The notes under the pieces were generated by a model. It was not told the origin of the DNA. It saw only the letters and a list, made by a program, of their open reading frames with translations, and did no database searches. A DNA stretch of 64,000 nt from Sva-07 sp963741755 (GTDB lineage: Bacteria > Actinomycetota > Acidimicrobiia > Acidimicrobiales > Ilumatobacteraceae). The DNA lies in NCBI GenBank assembly GCA_963741755.1, contig CAVUJG010000022.1:83915-147914 (forward strand), written 5' to 3'. Shown here in pieces: positions 36,214-43,977 of the stretch; positions within the stretch are counted from its first letter, which is position 1; each line of letters starts with the position of its first letter. The translations under genes and the position numbers were made by a program.

Positions 36214-37202
36214 CCGCAACGGTGGAGATGACGTACCGGGAGGCGATGCGTGAGGCGCTGCGCGATGCGCTGGCCACCGACGAGCGCGTGTTCATCATGG
36301 GCGAGGACGTCGCCGACTACGGCGGCACGTACGCGGTCACGAAGGGGTTGTACGAGGAGTTCGGGCGCGACCGGGTGCGCAACACACCACTGTCGGAGTC
36401 CGGCTTCGTCGGCGCCGGCATCGGCGCTGCGCTCGGTGGGTTGCGTCCGATCGTGGAGATCATGACCGTCAACTTCAGCCTGCTGGCGCTCGATCAGTTG
36501 GTGAACACCGCGGCCACGCTGTTGCACATGTCCGGCGGCCAGTTCAACGTGCCGTTGGTGGTCCGCACCACCACCGGCGCCGGACGCCAGCTCGCCGCCC
36601 AGCACTCGCACAGCCTCGAGGTGTGGTTTGCCCACGTCCCCGGGCTCAAGGTGATCGCGCCGGCCACGCCCGCGGACGCGAGGTGGATGCTCCCAACCGC
36701 TCTCGCCGATCCGAACCCGGTGATCATCTTCGAGCATTCCGGCCTGTACAACGACCGCGGACCGGTCGACCCCGACAGCGGACCGATCGACATCGATCGC
36801 GCGGTCGTCCGGCGTGCGGGCGACCAGATCACGATCGTCGCATGGGCGGGCATGGTGCCCAAGGCGCTCGACGCCGCCGAACAGCTCGCGGCCGCGGGAG
36901 TGTCTGCCGAGGTGATCGACCTCCGCTCGCTGCGACCGATCGACCTACCGACCGTGTCGACCTCGGTCCAGCGCACCCATCGAGCGCTCGTCGTCGACGA
37001 GGGGTGGCGAACCGGAGGGCTGAGCGCCGAACTCGCGGCATCGATCACCGAAACCAGCTTCTGGACCCTCGACGCGCCCGTCTGCAGACTCGCCAGCCTC
37101 GAGGTGCCGATTCCCTACGCCAAGCATCTCGAGACCGCCGCGATCCCACAGGTCGACGACATCGTCGCGGCCGCAACCGAACTGGTGCGTGGCGCGTCGT
37201 GA
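36210..37202 (+). CDS. 2-oxoacid/acetoin dehydrogenase E1 beta subunit
   Basis: A 330-residue transketolase-fold subunit. EMTYREAMREALRDALATDERVFIMGEDVADYGG opens it, with TPLSESGFVGAGIGAALGG and the C-terminal EVIDLRSLRPID and VVDEGWRTGG motifs of AcoB/PdhB. GTG 36210 overlaps the E1alpha stop by 4 bp (GTGA); GTG 36204 is possible. Forms the alpha2beta2 decarboxylase that feeds acyl groups to the E2 lipoyl arm. Confidence 0.93.
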   Translation: MTATVEMTYREAMREALRDALATDERVFIMGEDVADYGGTYAVTKGLYEEFGRDRVRNTPLSESGFVGAGIGAALGGLRPIVEIMTVNFSLLALDQLVNTAATLLHMSGGQFNVPLVVRTTTGAGRQLAAQHSHSLEVWFAHVPGLKVIAPATPADARWMLPTALADPNPVIIFEHSGLYNDRGPVDPDSGPIDIDRAVVRRAGDQITIVAWAGMVPKALDAAEQLAAAGVSAEVIDLRSLRPIDLPTVSTSVQRTHRALVVDEGWRTGGLSAELAASITETSFWTLDAPVCRLASLEVPIPYAKHLETAAIPQVDDIVAAATELVRGAS

Positions 37203-38383
37203 GCGACACCGACACGTTCGACTATGTGATGCCATCGCTCGGCGCCGACATGGACGAAGGGCGGGTCATCGAGTGGCGGGTCGCAGCCGGCGACACCGTC
37301 CATCGCGGCGACCTGATCGCCGTGGTCGAGACCGAGAAGTCCGACATCGACATCGAGATCTGGCACGACGGCATCATCGAGGAGTTCCTGGTCGAGGTCG
37401 GCCAACTCGTCGACGTGGGCACGCCGATCGCCCGTCTGCGCTCCATCGACGCCAGCGCCGACGCCATCACCCCCGCTCCGCGCCCCCAGTGGGCCGCTCC
37501 CGACGCCTCTCGATCGGTGTCCGACGAGCGTATTCCGGCGTCACCGCTCGCTCGGCGCCTGGCCGCCGAACGCGGCATCGATCTCGGCACGTTGCGCGGC
37601 AGCGGACCCGGCGGCGCCGTGATCGAAGCCGACGTCGCTGCGGCCGCGATCGACACTCCGCCAGCCGATTACATCGCGGGTCTGACCCCTGATGTAATCA
37701 CGGTGCGGCGGCGGTCGCCCGACACGATGCGCACGTTGATCGCGGAGCGCATGGCCACGGCAAACCGCGAGATCCCGCACTACCACCTGGCACGCGACCT
37801 CGATGTCGGCGAGCTCGAGGTGTGGCTGGCCGAGCGCAATGCCCAACGGCCGATTGCCGAGCGGATACTGCCGGCGGCCTGCTACATCCGAGCAGTCGCG
37901 CTCGCCGCTGCCCGCCACCGCGAACTCAACGGGTTCTGGGTCGACGACCACTTCGAGCCCGCCGAATCGGTCAACGTGGCCATGGCGATCTCGCTGCGAC
38001 GCGGCGGGCTGGTCACCCCACAGATCGAACGAGCCGACGAACGTTCCCTCGACGAGGTGATGGCCGCACTCAGCGAACTCGTCGCCGCCGCACGTGCGGG
38101 CAACCTCCGCGCGAGTTGGATGACCGGGGCCACCATCACCATCACCCACCTCGGCGACACCGGCGCCGACCTGGTGCACGGCGTGATCTCGCCACCCCAG
38201 GTCGCGCTCGTCGGTTTCGGCCGCGCCCGCCAACGACCTTGGGCGATCGACGGCGAGGTCGTCGTGCGACCGATCGTGACCGCCACGCTCGCCGCCGACC
38301 ACCGCGCCACCGACGGAGCGATCGGCAGTCGCTTCGTCGCCACCCTCGCCGATCTCATCGACCGACCGGAGGAACTCCTGTGA
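37199..38383 (+). CDS. dihydrolipoamide acyltransferase (E2) with an in-frame palindromic insertion
   Basis: A 394-residue E2. Lipoyl domain 1-80 with Lys47 in ETEKSDIDIE; peripheral-subunit-binding domain about 113-147 (ASPLARRLAAERGIDL); catalytic domain from about 170 with HRATDG near the C-terminus (His, Asp, as in HxxxDG). Start GTG 37199 overlaps the E1beta stop. Residues 157-167 (DYIAGLTPDVI) are encoded exactly by a 33-bp family A element, placed in the linker between the binding and catalytic domains where extra residues are tolerated. Confidence 0.93.
   Translation: MSDTDTFDYVMPSLGADMDEGRVIEWRVAAGDTVHRGDLIAVVETEKSDIDIEIWHDGIIEEFLVEVGQLVDVGTPIARLRSIDASADAITPAPRPQWAAPDASRSVSDERIPASPLARRLAAERGIDLGTLRGSGPGGAVIEADVAAAAIDTPPADYIAGLTPDVITVRRRSPDTMRTLIAERMATANREIPHYHLARDLDVGELEVWLAERNAQRPIAERILPAACYIRAVALAAARHRELNGFWVDDHFEPAESVNVAMAISLRRGGLVTPQIERADERSLDEVMAALSELVAAARAGNLRASWMTGATITITHLGDTGADLVHGVISPPQVALVGFGRARQRPWAIDGEVVVRPIVTATLAADHRATDGAIGSRFVATLADLIDRPEELL
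37667..37699. repeat. 33-bp palindromic element, family A, in frame inside E2
   Basis: Identical in all 33 bases to the copies at 24430 and 52498. It starts at a codon boundary (offset 468 from the E2 start) and adds 11 codons without a stop. All other full copies in the window are outside or at the ends of genes. Confidence 0.92.
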
Positions 38384-38655
38384 CCGACCAACTCCCCGCC
38401 AGCCACGACCACGTCGAACTCGTGACGATGATCTTGTCGGCGATCGCCGACGTCGCTCCGGAACTGGAGCCAGAACTGGCAGAGCTCGACCACGACGTCG
38501 ACTTCTGGATGGAACTGCAGCTCGACTCGATGGATCACCTGGCCGTGATGACCCGGCTCTCGGAGCAGACCGGCGTCGACATCGCGGAGCGCGACTACCC
38601 CCGCCTCACGACCGTGAGTGCGCTCCGCGACTTCCTCGCTGCTGGAGGCAACTGA
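38380..38655 (+). CDS. acyl carrier protein
   Basis: A 91-residue ACP with the phosphopantetheine site LQLDSMDHLAVM (Ser). Acidic throughout (ELEPELAELDHDVDFW). Start GTG 38380 overlaps the E2 stop by 4 bp. An ACP as the last gene of an E1-E2 operon suggests that the acyl group made by the complex, or by the ligase at the head of the operon, is passed to this carrier (inference). Confidence 0.9.
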   Translation: MTDQLPASHDHVELVTMILSAIADVAPELEPELAELDHDVDFWMELQLDSMDHLAVMTRLSEQTGVDIAERDYPRLTTVSALRDFLAAGGN

Positions 38656-38659
38656 TCCG

Positions 38660-39598
38660 GTGATCATCGTCTGGCTCCTCGTGCTCGTCGGCGGCTTGGC
38701 GGCTGCGGCGTACGGGAGCCGACGAGCGGTCACCGCCGCACTCGACGCATCGCGAACGTCGAACATCCCCCCGGGCATCATCGGGCTGACCGTGGTCGCC
38801 GTGGGTACCGACCTGCCCGAGATCGCGAACTCGATCGTCTCCGCGCTCAGCGGGCACGGCGACCTCATCATCGGCGACGCCGCGGGTTCAGCACTCACCC
38901 AGATCACCTTCATCCTCGCCCTGCTGTGCCTCGGTGCCGGGCCGATCCACGCCGACCGCAACACCGTGCTGACCACCGGGACGATGACAACCGTCGCGCT
39001 GCTCGTCGCCGCACTGTTGATTCGCGACGAACTCTTCGCCCGCTGGGAGGGAGCGTTGCTCATTGCCGCCTGGGTGCTGGCGATCATCGCGATCCAACGT
39101 CAGCGGACACCTCACACGCCCGATCTCGGACCTCCCGAAACCGACGGCTCGACTGGCCGCCATGTCGCCGTGGCACTCGGCTGGTTGCTGCTGGTCGGGA
39201 TTGCTGCCACGGCGGTCGTCGAGAGCTTCATCGTCCTCAGCGACCGGCTCGGGATCCCGCAGCTGATCGCGAGCGCGATCGTGCTGTCACTCGGCACATC
39301 GCTGCCCGAGCTCGTCGTCGACTGGACGGCGATCCGCAAGGGCGCGGTGGCGATGGCAATCGGCGATCTGTTCGGCTCGTCGCTGCTCGATGCGACCCTG
39401 GCGATCGGCATCGGGCCGGCGCTTCGAGCGGTGACGGTGTCACCATCGGCGGCCACCGCCTGCCTCATCGCCGCGATGGGGGTGATGGCGGCGACGGTGA
39501 TCGCCGGGTCGCGACCATCCCACGGTCGACCGTCGGCGACGCTGCTGTTCCTCGTCTACGGCGCCGCAACCGCAGCCCTCATCGTCGGAACCGGATGA
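38660..39598 (+). CDS. CaCA-family calcium/sodium exchanger
   Basis: A 312-residue membrane antiporter with about 10 hydrophobic segments. Both alpha repeats are clear: VVAVGTDLPEIANSIVSALSG and LSLGTSLPELVVDWTAIRKG, each with the ion-binding acidic residue after GT(D/S)LPE. Start GTG 38660, 4 bp after the ACP stop, so it belongs to the same transcript. Confidence 0.92.
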   Translation: MIIVWLLVLVGGLAAAAYGSRRAVTAALDASRTSNIPPGIIGLTVVAVGTDLPEIANSIVSALSGHGDLIIGDAAGSALTQITFILALLCLGAGPIHADRNTVLTTGTMTTVALLVAALLIRDELFARWEGALLIAAWVLAIIAIQRQRTPHTPDLGPPETDGSTGRHVAVALGWLLLVGIAATAVVESFIVLSDRLGIPQLIASAIVLSLGTSLPELVVDWTAIRKGAVAMAIGDLFGSSLLDATLAIGIGPALRAVTVSPSAATACLIAAMGVMAATVIAGSRPSHGRPSATLLFLVYGAATAALIVGTG

Positions 39599-39615
39599 GC
39601 GGTCTCGGCCCTGCC

Positions 39616-39631
39616 ATGACCTTGGGCCCTG
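39616..39631 (+). promoter_or_regulatory. DevR-like box 6
   Basis: ATGACCTTGGGCCCTG, ending 33 bp before ATG 39665 of the Vms1-like gene. Confidence 0.6.
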
Positions 39632-39664
39632 TGAAACCAAACCAGCGTTGTCGACACTGGGGTC

Positions 39665-40693
39665 ATGACGAAGACCGAGTCGGCCCGCGCCCTGAACGAG
39701 TTGACGGGAGTCGATGACGTGGTGGCGCGCTACGGGCGACCGGGGCCACACGCCACCGTGATCATGCAGTTCCCGCCTCCGGGACAGGCCGGCGACGATC
39801 GGATGGTGCGCTGGCACGTCCGACGATCCGAACTCGTCGACGCCGGCGCCGCTGACCGCGCACTCGACCACCTCGACGCGCTCGTCGACGCGCTCGAGCC
39901 TCGCGGGGAGACCGTCCTCTTGACGGCCGACGAGACCGACGCGACGTTCTGCTGGTTGAGCGACCACACCGTCGGCCACTTGGCGCACGTCGGGTCGTGT
40001 CCCGCACTGCTCGCAGCACTCGACGAACTCGCCGACCGATCGCCCGTGATCGTCGCCATCGTCGACCATCTCGGCGCCGAACTCTTCGAACTGGATCACC
40101 TCGATCTCCGCGAGATCGGCTCGGTCAAGGGTGACCACGTGCAGACCCACCGACACACCGGGGGCGACCAAGCCGGGTACCAACGTCGAGCCGAGGCGGT
40201 CTACGAACGCAACGCCGACACGATCGCGCGCCAGGTCACCGAGCACGCGCTCCACGCAGGCGCCCGACTGGTCGTGCTGACCGGCGACGACCGTGAGGCA
40301 TCCGCGGTCACCGACCACCTCGACACTCACCGATTCAACGTCGTGACGATGCAGGCCGGCGCCCGCCATGACCCCCATGTGGCCGAGCGCGTCCGCCAGG
40401 CGGCCATCGAGCAGTCGCTGCACGATCGCCGGACGCGGCGCGCCGCCGCCGTCGACCACCTCCGCGAGGAGCTCGGGCGCCACGCCCTCGGCGTGCAGGG
40501 CCGCGCCGCAACCGCCGCGGCGATCGCCGAGAGCAAGGTTGCCACCACGTTCCTCGACCGCTCCACTCCGCCCGCCACCGACGCCGACCTACTCGCCCGC
40601 GACACCCTGCTGTTCGGCGGCACCGTGGTCGTCGCCGACGATCTCGGTGTCACCGACGGCATCGCCGCCATTGTCCGATACGTCACCGAGTGA
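39665..40693 (+). CDS. Vms1/baeRF-type (Rv2629-like) peptidyl-tRNA hydrolase family protein
   Basis: A 342-residue protein with the eRF1-domain-2-like architecture of Vms1/baeRF2. The middle region VKGDHVQTHRHTGGDQAGYQRRAEAVYERNADTIARQV corresponds to the GGQ-like/glutamine loop (here GGDQAGYQRRAE). The mycobacterial homologue Rv2629 belongs to the DosR regulon (family knowledge), which fits the DevR-like box upstream. Probable role: ribosome rescue in non-growing cells. Confidence 0.82.
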   Translation: MTKTESARALNELTGVDDVVARYGRPGPHATVIMQFPPPGQAGDDRMVRWHVRRSELVDAGAADRALDHLDALVDALEPRGETVLLTADETDATFCWLSDHTVGHLAHVGSCPALLAALDELADRSPVIVAIVDHLGAELFELDHLDLREIGSVKGDHVQTHRHTGGDQAGYQRRAEAVYERNADTIARQVTEHALHAGARLVVLTGDDREASAVTDHLDTHRFNVVTMQAGARHDPHVAERVRQAAIEQSLHDRRTRRAAAVDHLREELGRHALGVQGRAATAAAIAESKVATTFLDRSTPPATDADLLARDTLLFGGTVVVADDLGVTDGIAAIVRYVTE

Positions 40694-40738
40694 GACGATC
40701 ACCCGATGGCTGAGCACTGACATCACCAGGAGGACACG

Positions 40739-41599
40739 ATGACCGACACACCCGAGACACCCGAGACCGGCAGCGACGCAGTCGACTCCGACCGCAGTCG
40801 CTGGCCACTCATCGCCGGAGCGGCAGTGATCGTGGCCGCGCTGGTCGCCGCATTGGTGTTCATCAACAACGACGACGGCGACAGCAGCAGCGACTCCGTG
40901 GCCACCAGCGAGTCCAGCCAGACCACCGAGGCGACCGAGACCACCGAGACCACCCCGGCAACCACCGAGAGCACCGACACCACACAGGCCCCCGCAACGA
41001 CCGTGGCGCCGACCACCGAGGTGACCACCACCGAGGTGACCCCGCCCGCCGAAGATGTCAGCACGGCGATCTGGCCGTGGGTCGACACCGACCTCCGCTA
41101 TGTCGACCCGGTCGAGGCAGCACTCGGCTTCGCAGGCGACTACCTCGGCTTCGTCGACCCGATCGCCGGCGACTTCATGGCCGGCGACAACCGGTCAGGC
41201 GAGGTCGAGATCCGCACGTTCGACGGCGGGCCTCCGACCGTGGTGTTCGTCCGTCAGCTCACCGCCGACGACAGCTGGTGGATTCTCGGTGCGGCAAGCG
41301 GGAACATCACCATCGACGAGCCCGCTGCGCTGGCCGAGGTCACGAGCCCGCTGACCGTGTCGGGAACGGCGCTGGCGTTCGAAGGCACCGTCGACGTTCA
41401 ACTTCGTGCCGACGGCAATGGCGAGCCGATCTTCGAGGGCTTCGTCACCGGCAGCGGCGGTCCTGACCCGGGCCCCTACAGCGAGACCTTCGAGTTCACG
41501 AGCCCCGGTCAGACCGGTGGCGCCCTCGTGATGCTGTCGCTCAGCTCGGAGGACGGATCGCCGCTCGAAGCATCGGCACTGCGGATCTTCTATCCCTGA
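40739..41599 (+). CDS. membrane-anchored protein with Thr-rich stalk and Gmad2 domain
   Basis: A 286-residue protein: cytoplasmic head of about 25 residues, one transmembrane segment (WPLIAGAAVIVAALVAALVFI), a long Thr/Glu stalk (TTEATETTETTPATTEST), a small domain, and a C-terminal Gmad2 Ig-like domain (VTSPLTVSGTALAFEGTVDVQL...). Gmad2 was named from spore germination proteins but is common in actinobacterial envelope proteins. AGGAG lies upstream of ATG 40739. Function unknown. Confidence 0.82.
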   Translation: MTDTPETPETGSDAVDSDRSRWPLIAGAAVIVAALVAALVFINNDDGDSSSDSVATSESSQTTEATETTETTPATTESTDTTQAPATTVAPTTEVTTTEVTPPAEDVSTAIWPWVDTDLRYVDPVEAALGFAGDYLGFVDPIAGDFMAGDNRSGEVEIRTFDGGPPTVVFVRQLTADDSWWILGAASGNITIDEPAALAEVTSPLTVSGTALAFEGTVDVQLRADGNGEPIFEGFVTGSGGPDPGPYSETFEFTSPGQTGGALVMLSLSSEDGSPLEASALRIFYP

Positions 41600-42534
41600 T
41601 CGTCGAGCGCCGGGCGACTGCCGACGAGCGCCAGTATCTGTGCGACGGCGTCCGCACCGTCGGGCTCGACATCGACGCAACCCGTCACGTGGGTGGAATC
41701 GTCGCCGTCATCGAGGCTCGGCGAGTGGTGGCGCACGAGCACGGGGATTCCCGGCGACTGTTCTCGATGGGCGCGCACCAATTGGGCGGTCCGTTCGTCG
41801 TCTGGGTCGAGCAGCACGATGATCGCGTCGGCCTCGTCGGCCAGCGGACACCGACCACCGTCGAGCACCGGGCACCCATGGCTGCCGCGTGCTTGTGGCC
41901 CGGCACACATCGCCGTTGCGAGCCCGGCGGCATCAGCGACCTGTTCTCCGGCCCAACGTCGTCCGGCGACCTCGACGAGCACGCGCGATCGGCGTTCGCC
42001 CGGCGGCCATGTCGGGACCGGCCCAACCGTGCCGATGGTCAGCCGGACGATCCCACTGTCGTGGCCCAACGCGATCGGGTCGCGCCGACGCAGCAGCGAG
42101 AGCATCGGACCGTTCTCCAGCAGTACTTCGGCTTGCAGGTTCGCGAGCCCCACCGCGCCCGCGTGGCGCACGAGGATGTCGAGCAGGTACGGCCCGAGCC
42201 AGCCACGCCAGTTCGGCGCCACCGTGACCGCCAGATCGCCATCGCCGTCGTCACGGATCGCGTACCCCGCCTCCCCGGCCACCTCGTCGGGTTGGCCGTC
42301 GCGATGCACGATGGCGATCACCCCGAAGCCACCTCGCGACGCGACGTCAGCCCACTCCCGACACCATTCGAGGTGCGGCTTGAACGCACCGAAGAACCGC
42401 CGGTGACGATCGACGATCGTCAGCGTCTCGTACAGCGCGCAGATTCGCTCGCCGTCCTCGAACGAGGTCGGTCGAACTTCCATGCGGGCTCCGCCCGCGA
42501 GCTCGATGACCTCGGAGGGGTCGATGTCGTCCAT
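41590..42534 (-). CDS. GNAT-like acetyltransferase with C-terminal extension
   Basis: A 314-residue protein from ATG 42534 (an upstream ATG at 42555 is possible). Residues 1-155 resemble a GNAT fold: YETLTIVDRHRRFFGAF, AGEAGYAIRD, VTVAPNWRGWLGPYLLDILVRHAGAVGLANLQAEVL. The C-terminal 150 residues hold a CPVLDGGRCPLADEADAIIVLLD segment with two Cys and a Rossmann-like pattern that I do not recognise. Its 3' end overlaps the Gmad2 protein gene by 10 bp. The acetyl acceptor is unknown. Confidence 0.72.
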   Translation of the reverse strand: MDDIDPSEVIELAGGARMEVRPTSFEDGERICALYETLTIVDRHRRFFGAFKPHLEWCREWADVASRGGFGVIAIVHRDGQPDEVAGEAGYAIRDDGDGDLAVTVAPNWRGWLGPYLLDILVRHAGAVGLANLQAEVLLENGPMLSLLRRRDPIALGHDSGIVRLTIGTVGPVPTWPPGERRSRVLVEVAGRRWAGEQVADAAGLATAMCAGPQARGSHGCPVLDGGRCPLADEADAIIVLLDPDDERTAQLVRAHREQSPGIPVLVRHHSPSLDDGDDSTHVTGCVDVEPDGADAVAQILALVGSRPALDDQG

Positions 42535-42579
42535 GCCATGACCATTCTGACGCATCAAGCGCACCACGAGACGGTGAAC

Positions 42580-42593
42580 TACCCCTCGGGGTA
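42580..42593. promoter_or_regulatory. CsoR/CstR-like palindrome upstream of rhodanese lipoprotein
   Basis: TACCCC-TC-GGGGTA, a perfect 6-bp inverted repeat, 10 bp before ATG 42604. TATCAT (42592-42597) overlaps its end as a possible -10. The same palindrome type lies before the MBL-rhodanese gene at 45434. This form matches boxes of CsoR/RcnR-family repressors that sense copper or persulfide. Confidence 0.7.
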
Positions 42594-42603
42594 TCATGAA
42601 CAC

Positions 42604-43068
42604 ATGTCGATCACCCGTGGACTCCTCGCCGGCGTCGCCGGCTTCAGCCTCCTGCTCGTGTCGTGCGGCGGCGACGAGCCCGCAGCAGACGTCGCCGCAA
42701 CCGTGGCCGACGACGACGCCGACGGGGCGGTCCCGATCAGCGGGATCTCGACCATCTCGGTCGACGACGCCGCCCTGATCACCGACAATCCACCCGACGA
42801 CCTCGTCGTACTCGACGTCCGCACGCCGGAGGAGTTCGCCGAGGGCCACCTCGACGGAGCGGTGCTGGTCGACTTCTACGACGCCGACTTCGCCGACCAG
42901 CTCGCTGCGCTCGACACCGATGTTCCGTACCTCGTGTACTGCCGCTCGGGGAACCGCAGCGGGCAGACCCTCGACGTGATGGAGCAGCTCGGGTTCACCT
43001 CAGCGGTCGACGTCGACGGCGGCATCGTCGCCTGGTCGAGCGCCGGGCTTCCCGTCACGACCGACTGA
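42604..43068 (+). CDS. rhodanese-domain lipoprotein
   Basis: A 154-residue secreted rhodanese. Signal peptide with lipobox LLVSCGG (Cys at about 21), then a single rhodanese domain with active-site loop YCRSGNRSG. It would carry sulfane sulfur on the outer face of the membrane. The operator palindrome 10 bp upstream suggests sulfide/persulfide- or metal-responsive control. The 3' end overlaps the YihY gene by 69 bp tail-to-tail. Confidence 0.9.
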   Translation: MSITRGLLAGVAGFSLLLVSCGGDEPAADVAATVADDDADGAVPISGISTISVDDAALITDNPPDDLVVLDVRTPEEFAEGHLDGAVLVDFYDADFADQLAALDTDVPYLVYCRSGNRSGQTLDVMEQLGFTSAVDVDGGIVAWSSAGLPVTTD

Positions 43069-43938
43069 CGGTCCGCCCGAATCCCGCTCGCCGACGCCTC
43101 GCAGGACGAGCACACGCGTGAACTCCGCTCCGACCAGGACGATTTGGCCGACGTAGAAGATCCACAACAACACCAGGAAGATGCTCCCGGTGACGCCGAC
43201 CAGTGAGGAAGCGGCGAATCGCTGGAGATAGGCGCCGACCAGCACGGTGCCGACCGCCAACATGGCTGCGGTCACCGCACCACCGGCGACCGCCGACGAC
43301 CACGGGATGTGCGCGTCGGTGAGATACCGGAAGAGCAGCGCAATGACGCCGACGCCGAGCACCCACGAGGTTGCGACACCGAACAGTTCCTCCAACGACG
43401 CGACGAACGCCGCGTCGGGAATGACCCGGCCGAGCAGACCGGCCACGGCGTTGAGCACGAACGACGCGATCACGACGGCACCGGCCCCCGCGATCACCGC
43501 AAACGAGACGAGACGTCGAATCACCGTGTGGCGGAAACCCGGCCGAACAGGCCGCTCCCAGATCGTGTTGAACGCGTCCTGCACGGCGACCACCAGCACC
43601 GACGCCGTGAGGAACAACGAGACCGCCCCGAGGACCCCGAGCCCCCGGAGTGTCCCGGTTCCATCGAGTGCGTCGGTGAGCGCCCGTGCGACGTTGTCGG
43701 CGTCGATTCCGAGCCATTCCGAGATCCGATCGGTGAGGTACGACTGGACGTCGCCGCGCGAGATCACGAGGCCGGCAATGGCGAGCGCCAGCGCGAGCAA
43801 GGGGACGAGCGCGAACAGCCCGTAGTAGGCGAGCCCGGCGCCGAGACGGATCGTTCGGTGGTCACGCCAATGCTCGTAGGTGTCGATTCCGAGGGTCCAG
43901 GCGCCGCGAGCGGCACCACGAACCTGATCGACGATCAC
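43000..43938 (-). CDS. YihY/virulence factor BrkB-family membrane protein
   Basis: A 312-residue protein with six hydrophobic segments and the family signature LAYYGLFALVPLLALALA, with later VLLWIFYVGQIVLVGAEFTRV. The cytoplasmic tail is about 45 residues and runs into the rhodanese gene on the other strand. Function of the family is unsettled. No operon partner. Confidence 0.9.
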   Translation of the reverse strand: MIVDQVRGAARGAWTLGIDTYEHWRDHRTIRLGAGLAYYGLFALVPLLALALAIAGLVISRGDVQSYLTDRISEWLGIDADNVARALTDALDGTGTLRGLGVLGAVSLFLTASVLVVAVQDAFNTIWERPVRPGFRHTVIRRLVSFAVIAGAGAVVIASFVLNAVAGLLGRVIPDAAFVASLEELFGVATSWVLGVGVIALLFRYLTDAHIPWSSAVAGGAVTAAMLAVGTVLVGAYLQRFAASSLVGVTGSIFLVLLWIFYVGQIVLVGAEFTRVLVLRGVGERDSGGPSVGRDGKPGARPGDDAAVDVDR

Positions 43939-43977
43939 CGTGACGATGCTAGGGGTCGGCGTGTAGCGAGGCGGCGA

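Noticed and set aside
43000..43068. Overlap between rhodanese and YihY genes as an error in one call
   Set aside because: Both C-terminal regions are plausible: the rhodanese needs its end for the fold, and the YihY tail is a dispensable charged extension, so the overlap is kept.
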